The notes under the pieces: model-generated | What the model was told of the DNA's origin: nothing | Databases searched by the model: none | The model's input: only the letters and a program-made list of their open reading frames with translations | NCBI GenBank assembly: GCA_021648045.1 | Contig: JAKITM010000027.1 | Location: forward strand, 1 to 26,820 | Direction of reading: 5' to 3' | Origin: Lysobacterales bacterium | GTDB lineage: Bacteria > Pseudomonadota > Gammaproteobacteria > Xanthomonadales > SZUA-36 | Length of the DNA stretch: 26,820 bases | Shown: piece after piece, positions 1-8,337 of the stretch | Layout of the letters: every line of letters starts with the position of its first letter | Numbering within the stretch: position 1 is the first letter of the stretch | Translations under genes and position numbers: made by a program

Positions 1-2
1 TA

Positions 3-686
3 AAAATCGCCGCGGAAATTCGTGAAGATGTAGGGAAGGGTGCGAGCCGCCGCCTGCGTCGCATGGGTAAACTTCCTGCGGTACTTTATGGTGGTGATCG
101 TGAGCCAGTTTCACTGGTCTTAGAGCACGACCCGATTCTACATTTGTCTGATAATGAAGTTTTTTACTCCAGTATCTTGGAAATTACCGTCGCTGACGGT
201 CGCTCGCAAGCTGTTATTTTGCGTGATCTGCAACGGCATCCATACAAGCCGTTAATTTCGCATATCGATTTCCAGCGGGTGGATGAGAGTGAAGAATTGC
301 GCTTGCATGTGCCGATTCACTTCCTTAATGAAGAGCTGTCTTCAGCGGGTAAAACTTCCGGTGTTATTGTCCAGCACAATATGACCGAAGTTGAAATTCT
401 TGCATTACCGAAGAATCTGCCGGAAGCGCTTGAAGTTGATCTTGCAGAACTTGATATTGGCGATCATGTAATGCTTTCGGATATCAGCTTGCCGGAAGGT
501 GTCACTATTCCCGCACTTGCGCTGGAAGATGGTAGCGATGCAATTGTTGTTAGCACTATTACAGTTAAGGCAGACCAGGGTACTGGCGCTGCAGCTGAAG
601 CAGAGGCAGAAGCCGCTGAAGTAGAAGCGGCTGCTGAAGCAGAAAGCGATAGCGATTCTGATACTGCAGACGGCGACGAGAAATAG
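3..686 (+). CDS. rplY: 50S ribosomal protein L25 (CTC family), 5' end outside window
   Basis: Binds 5S rRNA in the large ribosomal subunit. The frame is open from base 3, before the internal ATG at 63, and reads K-I-A-A-E-I-R-E-D-V-G-K-G-A-S-R-R-L-R-R, which is the usual L25 N-terminal region; so the true start lies upstream of the window and the ATG at 63 is not the start. The N-terminal 5S-binding domain is followed by the longer CTC-type C-terminal domain, and the protein ends in a low-complexity Ala/Glu tail (about the last 35 residues) that turns Ser/Asp-rich. The next gene, pth, starts 13 bases after the stop, as in the common rplY-pth-ychF arrangement of gammaproteobacteria. Family assignment is by recognition of sequence and context. 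Confidence 0.95.
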   Translation, partial: KIAAEIREDVGKGASRRLRRMGKLPAVLYGGDREPVSLVLEHDPILHLSDNEVFYSSILEITVADGRSQAVILRDLQRHPYKPLISHIDFQRVDESEELRLHVPIHFLNEELSSAGKTSGVIVQHNMTEVEILALPKNLPEALEVDLAELDIGDHVMLSDISLPEGVTIPALALEDGSDAIVVSTITVKADQGTGAAAEAEAEAAEVEAAAEAESDSDSDTADGDEK

Positions 687-699
687 CCCGAGGTCTGTT

Positions 700-1281
700 T
701 TGACTCAGGATTTATTCCTTATTGCAGGGCTGGGTAACCCCGGTTCCAAATACGCTAAAACCCGGCATAATGCCGGGTTTTGGTTTATTGACCTACTCGC
801 AGCTACTGCCGGAGTTAGCTTGCGTGAGCAGGCAAAGTTGCGTGCGTATGTGGTGCGCTGTTCAATAGCCGGGCAAGACTGCTTGCTGATGCAACCCAGC
901 ACATTTATGAATGAGAGCGGTAGTGCTCTGCGTTCAGTCATCGATTACTACAAAGTTAAGCCTGCAAATATCCTTATTGCCTATGATGAGTTAGATTTAG
1001 AGCCCGGTGACACGCGCCTGAAGAAGGGTGGTGGACACGGTGGTCATAACGGCTTGCGGGATATTTTTCGGCATGTCGGGCAACAAGATTTCCTGCGCTT
1101 GCGGATTGGTATTGGTCATCCCGGAGAAAGAGATCGGGTTACACCATGGGTGCTTGGTAGGCCCACACTTAATCAAGAAATTGAAATGCTGCGCAGTTTG
1201 GATATGGCTGAAAAAGTAGTGCCAGCCATTCTAGAAGGGCGCCTAAATGATGCTATGAAAGAACTTCATACTCAGAGCTAG
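700..1281 (+). CDS. pth: Peptidyl-tRNA hydrolase
   Basis: Cytosolic enzyme that releases peptides from peptidyl-tRNA dropped by stalled ribosomes. The 193-residue length is normal for the family. The N-terminal motif G-L-G-N-P-G-x-x-Y-x-x-T-R-H-N-A-G carries the catalytic His (about residue 23), and M-N-x-S-G and the D-E-L-D-L/G-G-x-x-G-H-N-G-L motifs follow in the expected order. The start is TTG at 700; a GAGG Shine-Dalgarno at 690-693 lies 6 bases upstream and the protein begins M-T-Q-D-L-F-L-I, with no better ATG. It lies 13 bases downstream of rplY and 39 bases upstream of ychF, so the three are probably co-transcribed. Confidence 0.97.
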   Translation: MTQDLFLIAGLGNPGSKYAKTRHNAGFWFIDLLAATAGVSLREQAKLRAYVVRCSIAGQDCLLMQPSTFMNESGSALRSVIDYYKVKPANILIAYDELDLEPGDTRLKKGGGHGGHNGLRDIFRHVGQQDFLRLRIGIGHPGERDRVTPWVLGRPTLNQEIEMLRSLDMAEKVVPAILEGRLNDAMKELHTQS

Positions 1282-1320
1282 CCTCCTCGGTACAGCCAAA
1301 GAGAAACGGAATTAAAAATT

Positions 1321-2412
1321 ATGGGATTTAAATGTGGAATCGTAGGTTTGCCCAATGTAGGTAAGTCCACCTTATTTAATGCTATGACCCAGTCGGGGAT
1401 AGCGGCCGAAAACTATCCTTTCTGCACCATTGACCCGAATGTCGGGATTGTGCCGATGCCTGACCCGCGCCTGGATGAGTTGGCGGTCATTGTAAACCCC
1501 AAGCGTGTACTAAAAACCACAATGGAGTTTGTCGATATCGCCGGTTTAGTTGCCGGTGCGTCGAAAGGTGAAGGTCTGGGAAATAAATTTTTAGCCAACA
1601 TTCGCGAGACTGATGCCATCGCGCATATTGTGCGTTGCTTTGAAGATGATGATGTTGTCCATGTTGAGGGTAAAGTGGATCCTTTGTCGGATATCGAGAC
1701 AATTGATACCGAGCTGATTCTGGCAGATCTCGAAGCGGTTGAGCGGGCTTTGTTACGGGTGCAAAAAATGGCTAGGTCCGGTGATAAAACCGTCAATGCG
1801 CGTAAAGATTTTTTGGAGAAAGTAGCCGAAGTATTAGGCGAGGGGCATCCTGCGCGGAGTATGGAACTGGAAACCGATGATGCACTGGCCCTGCATGAGT
1901 TGAATTTAATCTCGGCAAAGCCAGTGTTGTTTATTGCCAATGTATCCGAAGACGGATTCAATGATAACCCGATGTTGGAGTTGGTTCGCCAGCATGCACA
2001 ATCGGTAGATGCAGAAGTTGTCGCCATCTGTGCATCTATTGAAGCTGAAATATCTGAACTGGACGCCGCAGACCGGGATGAGTTTCTAGCTGAAATGGGC
2101 CTAAAAGAACCCGGTCTAGATCGCGTAATCCGTCATGGCTATTCACTGCTGGGCTTACAAACCTATTTTACCGCAGGTGAGAAGGAAGTCCGTGCCTGGA
2201 CAGTTAAAGCCGGCTCAACCGCACCTAAGGCAGCGGCTGTTATCCATACCGATTTCGAAAAAGGCTTTATCCGTGCAGAAGTAACAGCCTACGATGATTA
2301 CATCAAGTACAACGGCGAGCAGGGCGCTAAAGAAGCCGGTAAATTTCGCCTGGAAGGAAAAGAATACATCGTCCAGGAAGGTGATGTTATGCACTTCCGG
2401 TTTAATGTCTAG
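1321..2412 (+). CDS. ychF: Redox-regulated ATPase/GTPase YchF (Obg-like)
   Basis: Ribosome-associated P-loop NTPase of the TRAFAC/Obg group; it hydrolyses ATP in preference to GTP and is linked to stress adaptation. The 363-residue length matches the family. Seen in order: Walker A G-L-P-N-V-G-K-S-T at about residues 8-16, the switch/G3 motif D-I-A-G-L-V at about 72-77, the altered specificity motif N-V-S-E (instead of NKxD) near residue 203, then the C-terminal TGS domain with Y-F-T-A-G-E-K-E-V-R-A-W-T. It is the last gene of the rplY-pth-ychF group and is followed by a perfect hairpin at 2421-2442. Confidence 0.98.
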   Translation: MGFKCGIVGLPNVGKSTLFNAMTQSGIAAENYPFCTIDPNVGIVPMPDPRLDELAVIVNPKRVLKTTMEFVDIAGLVAGASKGEGLGNKFLANIRETDAIAHIVRCFEDDDVVHVEGKVDPLSDIETIDTELILADLEAVERALLRVQKMARSGDKTVNARKDFLEKVAEVLGEGHPARSMELETDDALALHELNLISAKPVLFIANVSEDGFNDNPMLELVRQHAQSVDAEVVAICASIEAEISELDAADRDEFLAEMGLKEPGLDRVIRHGYSLLGLQTYFTAGEKEVRAWTVKAGSTAPKAAAVIHTDFEKGFIRAEVTAYDDYIKYNGEQGAKEAGKFRLEGKEYIVQEGDVMHFRFNV

Positions 2413-2420
2413 CACTTAAC

Positions 2421-2442
2421 GCGTGGGCATAAATGCCCACGC
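2421..2442 (+). terminator. Perfect hairpin after ychF
   Basis: GCGTGGGCAT, loop AA, ATGCCCACGC: a perfect 10-bp stem starting 9 bases after the ychF stop codon. There is no following T-run on either strand, so if it ends transcription it does so without a classical U-tract, or it protects the 3' end of the mRNA. Confidence 0.5.
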
Positions 2443-2488
2443 GCGCACTCACAGATATTCACAAATACTCAAGCGTTTCCCAAACCCC

Positions 2489-2520
2489 AAAAAGCGAAAA
2501 GGAGACCCAAGGGCCTCCTT
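2489..2520 (-). terminator. Intrinsic terminator on the minus strand
   Basis: On the minus strand AAGGAGGCCC, loop TT, GGGTCTCCTT forms a 10-bp stem with one G-U wobble, followed by TTTT, CGC, TTTTT. On the plus strand the wobble becomes an A-C mismatch and the trailing T-run is absent, so the signal is directional and implies a minus-strand transcript arriving from higher coordinates. Confidence 0.7.
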
Positions 2521-3050
2521 CTCTTAGAAGTGTGATTCTCCTGTTACCAACAACCTGCAGGGTGTCTTCGCGGTAACTCTTGTTTCACTTCGTCCTAGGC
2601 TGTCCACATAATTGTTTCAGTCTCTGACTCCAGAGCCTCTCGCTCCAGTTTATTTATCGACGTCAAGATTTTGGTCTCTCACCTTGGGAGTCCGCCTCAT
2701 TCCACTCCGGTTTAACCCTTCGTTTCCTTCATCAGTCTCACTGGCGTCTATCTCCAGGGATTGCATATCCCTTTCGCTACCGTTCCAATGGCACTGCAGT
2801 TTCGCTTCGGTTCGCGTTTTGACACGCTTTATTTCCACTTGCTGCCTGGATCGATACGGTTCGTACCACCGAACCGTCTCGCCTGAGTTTTCTGCTATCC
2901 CCGTCTACCCTTTCGGGTTTCTGGTGAGGGCTGTACCTCGGCGTTGGTAGTAATTTACCCCTGTAGGCCGTGGTCGTCAACAGGCGATGCGATGAAGCGA
3001 ATTAAGTTACGACGTTTTGTTTAATAAAAGTCTTGTTTCTATCTAATAAC
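2490..3050 (-). ncRNA. Candidate structured noncoding RNA (minus strand)
   Basis: No protein here is believable; the open frames on both strands are short and low in structure. Read on the minus strand the stretch is purine-rich with many GAAA/GCGAAA patches and a series of local hairpins: an 8-bp perfect stem ACGGTTCG/CGAACCGT (2856-2877), ACCC-GAAA-GGGT with a GNRA tetraloop (2907-2918), AGGGAT/ATCCCT with a 5-base loop (2756-2772), GCGT/ACGC (2814-2827), a GGAGT/ACTCC stem (about 2684-2712) and GTTACC/GGTAAC (2543-2577). It ends in a strong minus-strand intrinsic terminator (2491-2520). A TATAAT box on the minus strand lies at 3057-3062, just upstream of the proposed 5' end. I do not recognise the family; the texture is like a group II intron 5' region or a large bacterial structured RNA. 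Both ends are approximate. Confidence 0.45.
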
Positions 3051-3056
3051 ATGCTG

Positions 3057-3062
3057 ATTATA
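3057..3062 (-). promoter_or_regulatory. Possible -10 box for the minus-strand RNA
   Basis: A perfect TATAAT on the minus strand in an AT-rich stretch immediately upstream of the hairpin-rich region. No convincing -35 hexamer at 16-18 bases was found, so this is only suggestive. Confidence 0.3.
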
Positions 3063-3202
3063 ATAGATAAGGAAATTTCCAATTATTGAAAAATAATTAC
3101 AGATTTATTTTTCGGTAGTGCTTGAATTACTGAGCCAAAGTTATAAACTGTTAATCCGTCTAAGTGGTATGATATTTTAGCTTTCAGGAGCATTTAATAT
3201 AA

Positions 3203-5797
3203 ATGAATAATAGTTCGTATATTGTGCTGAAATTCGGTGGTAGCAGTGTTGCTGGAGTTAAGCAATGGGAAACTATTTCTGATTTATGCCAAACATATAG
3301 CCGCCAGGGATTGCAATCACTACTTGTTTGTTCAGCCATCAATGGTATCTCTAATCTTCTGGAAACTTTGATTGCTGATGCTGTCCAAGGCAAATATCAA
3401 AAAACATTAAATACAATTCAGGAAAAACACTTCCTATTAATTGCCGCTATGGGATTGAATAATAAGCTGCTTTCAGAACTATTTCATGAGCTGATAAAGG
3501 TCATAGAAGGAGTAGTTTTACAGGGCTCAATTAACCCAGCTACACAAGCAAAAGTAATGGCATTTGGTGAGTTGTTATCGACACGTATTGGTTGTGCCTG
3601 GCTGCAAAGTCGGGGTCTGAGTTGTCAGTGGCTGGATGCCCGCGATCACTTAACCAGTATTGATATGGCATCAGCCCGGATTGACCAACAATATCTGGCA
3701 GCAACTGTCAAACCAGAAGTCGATACGGGTTTGCAGGCACAGCTCTCGCAAGACAAAATTGATGTTTGTATTACCCAGGGTTTTATCGCGGCGAATCAAA
3801 ATGCCGAAACAGTCCTGCTCGGGCGTGGTGGTTCGGATACTTCCGCAGCCCTGTTTGCAGTCGCCCTTGATGCCAAGCGACTAGAAATCTGGACAGATGT
3901 ACCCGGAATGTTCACCGCCAACCCAAGGCAGATTGATTCGGCACATCTAATCCTGCAACTAAATTATGCGGAAGCTCAGGAATTGGCAACCACCGGCGCC
4001 AAAGTCCTGCACCCCGCTTGCCTGGGTCCGGTCGAGAAGGCAGGAATCCCACTGCATATCCGCTGGATAGCACAGCCTGAGGTAGCAGGAACTGTTATTT
4101 CCGCAAGCAGTACAACTTCTGCTGGTGTGAAAGGTATTTCCAGTAAGCGCGGCATCTGGTTAATTTCCATGGAAAGCCTAGGTATGTGGCAAAGCGCGGG
4201 TTTTCTGGCTGATGTTTTTACCTGTTTCAAGCGGCTGTCAATTTCGATTGATTTAGTCAGCACCTCCGAAAGCAATGTAACCGTATCGCTTGATGGCGGT
4301 AGCAATGTTTTAAGTAATGATGCTCTCGATGAGTTATTGCGGGATTTGTCTGAATATTGTCAACCGAAGATAATTGGTCCGGTAGCTACGGTTACTTTGG
4401 TAGGCAGTCGAATTCGCTCAATTCTCCACCGTCTGGGCCCGGCCTTTAGCTTGTTTGAAGATAAACAAATTTATCTATTGTCGCAATCAGCTAGCGACTT
4501 GAACCTATCAATTGCTACCGGTGAAGACGAAGCCGACCAGTTGGTTGAGTTACTGCACAGCAGCTTCTTTTCCGGAGCGCAAAAAGATGCCGTGTTTGGA
4601 CCTACTTGGCTGGAGCTTGAGGCCAGAAAAGCAGATACAACAGCAGATGCCCCGGTGCAGAAGTGGTGGCAGCAACACCAAACGCAGTTGCTCAAAATGC
4701 TTAACGGACACCCGGCAGCTTATGTATATGCACTACCGGAAATCCAAAGAGCAATTGAACAGTTACGCATAGTGTCTGCATTTGACCGGCTGCATTATGC
4801 AATGAAAGCGAATAATAATGCGCAAGTATTAGCCTTGCTGGCACAGCTTGGTGTCGATTTTGACTGTGTATCAATTGATGAAATTCATTTACTGCAGCAG
4901 GCAGTTCCCGATCTGGATCCTGAGCGGATTTTATTTACCCCAAATTTCGCAGCTATTGAAGAATACAGCGAGGCGTATGCCATAGGCTGTAGAGTTACCC
5001 TCGATAATCTTTATTGCCTGCAAGCCCACCCCGAAGTATTCAAAGGCCGAGACCTGGTGGTACGGCTGGATCCCGAATCGGTACCAGCAGGTCACCACAA
5101 ACATGTGCAAACCACCGGGCGGCAGTCTAAATTTGGTATCGCCGGTGCCGAAATGGAACTCTTGCGTAAATTGTGTAGCCAGCATGAGGTTAATGTATTC
5201 GCGCTACATTCCCATGTTGGCAGCGGCATTCATGATCCACACACCTGGTTGCGTACCGCAGAATACCTGCACAAACAGGCGCAAACTTTTCCAGCAGTTA
5301 AGGCGCTGGACCTTGGTGGCGGATTCGGAGTAGAAGAACTCCCCGGCCAGACAACGCTAGACTTTAAGCGCTTGCAAAACCTATTACAGCAGTTCAAGCA
5401 AGAACATCCCCAATACAACCTATGGGCCGAACCCGGTCGATTTTTAGTCTCGGGTGCCGGTGTATTACTGGCACAGGTAACCCAAATTAAAACCAAAGAC
5501 GGAAAAAACTTTATTGGCATGGCGGCCGGCATGAATGCCCTTATTCGCCCCAGTTTATACGGCGCTTTTCATCAAATCGTGAACTTGAGCAGACTGGGTG
5601 AACCCGCTGAAATCAGGGCGGATATCGTCGGTCCCATCTGTGAAACTGGGGATGTCCTCGGGCATGACCGCTGGCTACCGAAATCGCTTGAGGGAGATGT
5701 ATTAATGGTTGCCAATGCGGGCGCCTACGCGCAGGTTATGGCATCAACATATAACTCTCGGGAAATCCCTCCTGAAATTGTGCTTGAACAGTTTTAA
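3203..5797 (+). CDS. lysAC: Bifunctional aspartate kinase / diaminopimelate decarboxylase
   Basis: A single 864-residue protein joins the first enzyme of the aspartate family (aspartate to aspartyl-phosphate) to the last step of lysine synthesis (meso-diaminopimelate to lysine). The N-terminal half has the aspartokinase motif K-F-G-G-S-S-V-A-G (residues 9-17), G-R-G-G-S-D-T-S-A and W-T-D-V-P-G-M-F-T, then an ACT-type regulatory region at about 305-455. The C-terminal half is a fold-III PLP decarboxylase: PLP lysine K535 in Y-A-M-K-A-N-N-N, H-S-H-V-G-S-G-I from residue 669, D-L-G-G-G-F-G, E-P-G-R from 743, I-C-E-T-G-D, and N-A-G-A-Y-A near the end. A fused enzyme of this type is known from Xanthomonadales and some other gammaproteobacteria. 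An AGGAG at 3186-3190 is 12 bases from the ATG, a little far. No lysine riboswitch is evident upstream. It appears monocistronic. Confidence 0.96.
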   Translation: MNNSSYIVLKFGGSSVAGVKQWETISDLCQTYSRQGLQSLLVCSAINGISNLLETLIADAVQGKYQKTLNTIQEKHFLLIAAMGLNNKLLSELFHELIKVIEGVVLQGSINPATQAKVMAFGELLSTRIGCAWLQSRGLSCQWLDARDHLTSIDMASARIDQQYLAATVKPEVDTGLQAQLSQDKIDVCITQGFIAANQNAETVLLGRGGSDTSAALFAVALDAKRLEIWTDVPGMFTANPRQIDSAHLILQLNYAEAQELATTGAKVLHPACLGPVEKAGIPLHIRWIAQPEVAGTVISASSTTSAGVKGISSKRGIWLISMESLGMWQSAGFLADVFTCFKRLSISIDLVSTSESNVTVSLDGGSNVLSNDALDELLRDLSEYCQPKIIGPVATVTLVGSRIRSILHRLGPAFSLFEDKQIYLLSQSASDLNLSIATGEDEADQLVELLHSSFFSGAQKDAVFGPTWLELEARKADTTADAPVQKWWQQHQTQLLKMLNGHPAAYVYALPEIQRAIEQLRIVSAFDRLHYAMKANNNAQVLALLAQLGVDFDCVSIDEIHLLQQAVPDLDPERILFTPNFAAIEEYSEAYAIGCRVTLDNLYCLQAHPEVFKGRDLVVRLDPESVPAGHHKHVQTTGRQSKFGIAGAEMELLRKLCSQHEVNVFALHSHVGSGIHDPHTWLRTAEYLHKQAQTFPAVKALDLGGGFGVEELPGQTTLDFKRLQNLLQQFKQEHPQYNLWAEPGRFLVSGAGVLLAQVTQIKTKDGKNFIGMAAGMNALIRPSLYGAFHQIVNLSRLGEPAEIRADIVGPICETGDVLGHDRWLPKSLEGDVLMVANAGAYAQVMASTYNSREIPPEIVLEQF

Positions 5798-5917
5798 GCC
5801 AGAAAAGGTAATGAATTGGCAGAGGATATATAGCTATCTTCTGCATTATTCCTTAGCGAAAATCATATAAGGGATTATATTTGGCGCTGTCGCATGTATA
5901 GTGTGGGCTAAATTGAT

Positions 5918-5950
5918 GAGTCGTATGCGAGAGATGCTCAAGTACGACTC
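5918..5950. promoter_or_regulatory. Inverted repeat upstream of the aminopeptidase gene
   Basis: GAGTCGTA (5918-5925) and TACGACTC (5943-5950) form an 8-bp perfect stem with a 17-base loop that itself holds GAG/CTC. No T-run follows. It lies 120 bases after the lysAC stop and about 70 bases before the aminopeptidase start, so it may be a terminator remnant, an operator or a leader structure. The rest of the 5798-6021 gap is AT-rich with no gene. Confidence 0.35.
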
Positions 5951-6021
5951 TGTCAGGGGCGTTATGCTTCCTTACATATATACAATTTTAATAAATTAAG
6001 AAAACACTCTAGGAGACATCA

Positions 6022-7599
6022 ATGTCCAATCGGCAGTTTTGGTTATATTTACTAGTGAGCATCACAATAGCTTTCTCTTACAACTTATCTGCGGCTGAAG
6101 ACAATACGCCAACCCAGATAATTTTTACTGATAAGTTGCCGACTGAAGGTAATTTAGTGTTGGGAGTTTTTGAGGGTGAGGAATTCGGCTTATTGGGTAC
6201 ACAAATTGACCAACAAACTAAAGGTGGTTTGGCGCATGCAATTCAAGTTACTGAGTTCAAAGCTGAAATAAATACCACACAGTTAATAACTGCGCCCAAA
6301 GCTTCAGGCTTGGCACAAATTTTATTGATTGGTTTGGGCGAAAAAACAACTGAGCAATCGGAGTTAAACTGGCAAGAGCTAGGTGGTAATGCTGTGCAAG
6401 CCGCGATTAAAGCCTTCAAAACTGTGCCAGTCATGGCATTTGATCTGAGCGCTAGTCAATCCACCGCTCAAATCGCGCTTGGGGCTAAATTAGGCAGTTA
6501 TTATTTCGAGAAATACTATACCGATACTGAGCGCCACAAATACCAGAGCAGCATTACAATAATCACTAATGAACTTAAAGCGACTAAAAAATATTACCAG
6601 CAAGAGTTAGAGCCAGTGGCCAACGCCATTTGGTACACCCGTGATATTTCCAACGAACCGGCCAATATAATTTACCCTGCCAGCTTCGTTGCTCGCTGGA
6701 AACAACATTTCAAAGGCATGGATAACATCAAAATTAGAGTTCTCGATGAACAAGACATGCTGAAGAAAAACATGGGAGCCATTTACGGGGTAGGGCGTGG
6801 TAGCCAGCGCCCACCAAGAGTGATGATTGTAGAGTTCATGAATGGCAGTGCCGGTGCCGCGCCGATTTTGCTGGTTGGCAAAGGCATCACTTTTGATACT
6901 GGCGGTATTAGTTTAAAAGATCCTGACAAAATGTGGAACATGAAATTTGATATGTCGGGCGCAGCCAGCGCCATGGGCACTTTGTACGCCTTGGCAGGTC
7001 GGGGTGCTAAAGTCAATGTAGTCGCTATTGCGATGTTGGCAGAAAATATGCCGGGCGCCAATGCCCAACGCCCTGGTGATGTGGTTACTTCGATGTCGGG
7101 CAAAACCATTCAAATTCGTTCAACCGATGCCGAAGGCCGATTGGTACTGGCCGATGGAAACTACTATGCCGATACCACCTACAGCCCAGCTTTACTGGTG
7201 AATATAGCCACTTTAACCGGTTCCGCCAGCCGCGCCCTGGGTAAAGATTACGCTGCCATGTTTTCACGCCACGATGAATTGGCAGCTCAATTTCTTGAGA
7301 TGGGCAATAAAACCGGCGATAAGGTCTGGCAACTGCCTTTGAACGACAATCATTTCAAAGCCATTGAAGCCACTTACGCTGATGTGATGAATTCAGGCCC
7401 AGATGCACCCGGCGCCAGTGCGGGCGCAGCCTTCCTTGCTACCTTCGTTCGTGAAACCACACCTTGGATTCATTTGGACATTGCCGGTGTTAGCCGAGCC
7501 GAAAAGGCCGGTCCAATCAGAGCCTCAGCGGGTTCCACTGCCTTTGGAATTCGCCTGTTGAATGGTTACATCAAAGCTCACTTTGAAGGCCAGCCTTAA
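6022..7599 (+). CDS. Exported leucyl aminopeptidase, M17 family
   Basis: Dinuclear-metal aminopeptidase that removes N-terminal residues from peptides. The protein has 525 residues. It starts with a signal-peptide-like segment (M-S-N-R-Q-F-W then a hydrophobic stretch to about residue 20, followed by S-A-A-E), so unlike cytosolic PepA it is probably periplasmic or secreted. The catalytic domain keeps all expected metal ligands: K287 and D292 in G-K-G-I-T-F-D-T-G-G, D310 in K-F-D-M-S-G-A, and D369 and E371 in T-D-A-E-G-R, with catalytic R373. The usual N before T-D-A-E-G-R is S here. The N-terminal macro-like domain of M17 enzymes is present but divergent. An AGGAG (6011-6015) precedes the ATG by 6 bases. 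Monocistronic by position. Confidence 0.93.
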   Translation: MSNRQFWLYLLVSITIAFSYNLSAAEDNTPTQIIFTDKLPTEGNLVLGVFEGEEFGLLGTQIDQQTKGGLAHAIQVTEFKAEINTTQLITAPKASGLAQILLIGLGEKTTEQSELNWQELGGNAVQAAIKAFKTVPVMAFDLSASQSTAQIALGAKLGSYYFEKYYTDTERHKYQSSITIITNELKATKKYYQQELEPVANAIWYTRDISNEPANIIYPASFVARWKQHFKGMDNIKIRVLDEQDMLKKNMGAIYGVGRGSQRPPRVMIVEFMNGSAGAAPILLVGKGITFDTGGISLKDPDKMWNMKFDMSGAASAMGTLYALAGRGAKVNVVAIAMLAENMPGANAQRPGDVVTSMSGKTIQIRSTDAEGRLVLADGNYYADTTYSPALLVNIATLTGSASRALGKDYAAMFSRHDELAAQFLEMGNKTGDKVWQLPLNDNHFKAIEATYADVMNSGPDAPGASAGAAFLATFVRETTPWIHLDIAGVSRAEKAGPIRASAGSTAFGIRLLNGYIKAHFEGQP

Positions 7600-7675
7600 G
7601 GCCGGAATATGCAACCGGCGTGTAACACTGGACATGCACATCCCAGCGCCCTGAAAAGTGCAAATTAACAAAAGA

Positions 7676-7945
7676 ACAATAAAAAACAATAAAACAATAA
7701 ACAATTAAACAATTAAACAATTAAACAATAAGGACAGGCAGAGCGCCGAGCTAAACAATAAACAATAAGAACAGGCTCAGGCATCAAATAAAAACAGCAG
7801 TTCTTTGGTGAATAGAGATTTTGACGGTTTTGCATTCAGGTTTTTCTCAGCATAAACAATAACAAACAATAATAAACAATAAGTAAACAATAAGGACAGG
7901 CAGAGCGCCGTTGGGCAGAGCGCCGAGCTAAACAATAAACAATAA
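7676..7945. repeat. A-rich (taaacaat)-type repeat tracts
   Basis: After the aminopeptidase gene the sequence is built from repeated aacaataa / taaacaat / aacaattaa units (densest at 7676-7727, again at 7752-7768, 7854-7890 and 7928-7945). Each tract leads into aataaggacaggc or aataagaacaggc. The tracts lie at the junctions of larger duplicated segments (see the neighbouring repeat entries). There is no protein-coding gene between 7600 and 8149. Confidence 0.75.
7760..7853. repeat. Duplicated segment, copy 1 (transposase-flank repeat)
   Basis: Begins aataagaacaggctcaggca and runs through ctttggtgaatagagatttt to ttcaggtttttctcag, where similarity stops abruptly and another taaacaat tract begins. 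Copy 2 (about 7936-8030) is nearly identical and copy 3 (about 8370-8460) is more diverged; unlike copy 1 these two continue into the 3' end of the transposase-like gene. Confidence 0.75.
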
Positions 7946-8337
7946 GAACAGGCTCAGGCATCAAATAAAAACAGCAGTTCTTTGGTGAATAGAGATTTTG
8001 ATGGTTTTGCATTCAGGTTTTTCTCAGAGGGATGCCCTAAAAGCGTTGCGCTATTCAGGAATGCTCGGAATAGCCCGTTTTTCTATAACCGGACCACACA
8101 AATGCCTCAACAGCAATCCTGTCGAGGTGTTTTCTAAAATAGCTGTCCTTATTCCAGAGCAGGAATGAGCTTTAACCCATGGTTCCACCGCTTACCCACA
8201 GCGGCACAAAACTGGCGTAATTGTTCAACCGTACCAACAGCCGTATAACCCCTGGATGAAAAGTTGTTGATCTCCTTTAACCAACTGTCCGGGTTTAACC
8301 CCAGTCGTTCTGTGATTTCAGGCAACTCTGGGGGTAA
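7936..8337. repeat. Duplicated segment, copy 2, including a transposase 3' end
   Basis: Direct repeat of about 400 bp relative to 8370-8766, offset about 428 bases. It contains the same tggtgaat...gacggtttt block, a non-coding stretch, and the reverse-complement 3' end of the transposase-like gene. Similarity ends sharply at ctctgggggta (about 8337), after which aataataa repeats follow. Copies 2 and 3 differ at many positions, so the duplication is not recent, whereas copies 1 and 2 are almost identical in their shared part. Confidence 0.8.

Noticed and set aside
1413..2027. Long minus-strand frame inside ychF
   Set aside because: Antisense shadow of a clear conserved gene.
2735..2790. Hammerhead ribozyme core (CTGATGA ... 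CGAA) on the minus strand
   Set aside because: CTGATGA is followed by AGGAAACGAA without a stem II and no stem I/III pairing could be built, so the required core is absent.
2612..2950. Open frame of 112 codons on the plus strand between ychF and lysAC
   Set aside because: Ser/Phe/Arg-rich translation with no domain pattern and no ribosome-binding site. The frame is explained by the pyrimidine-rich complement of the minus-strand structured RNA candidate.
2650..2980. Two short minus-strand open frames in the RNA candidate
   Set aside because: They overlap the hairpins, have no start signals and look like translated structured RNA.
3050..3202. Lysine riboswitch upstream of lysAC
   Set aside because: The leader is short, AT-rich and lacks the purine-rich multi-helix core of the lysine aptamer.
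7600..8030. CRISPR array in the A-rich repeats after the aminopeptidase gene
   Set aside because: Units are too short and irregular, with no uniform spacers; the larger repeats are duplicated transposase flanks.
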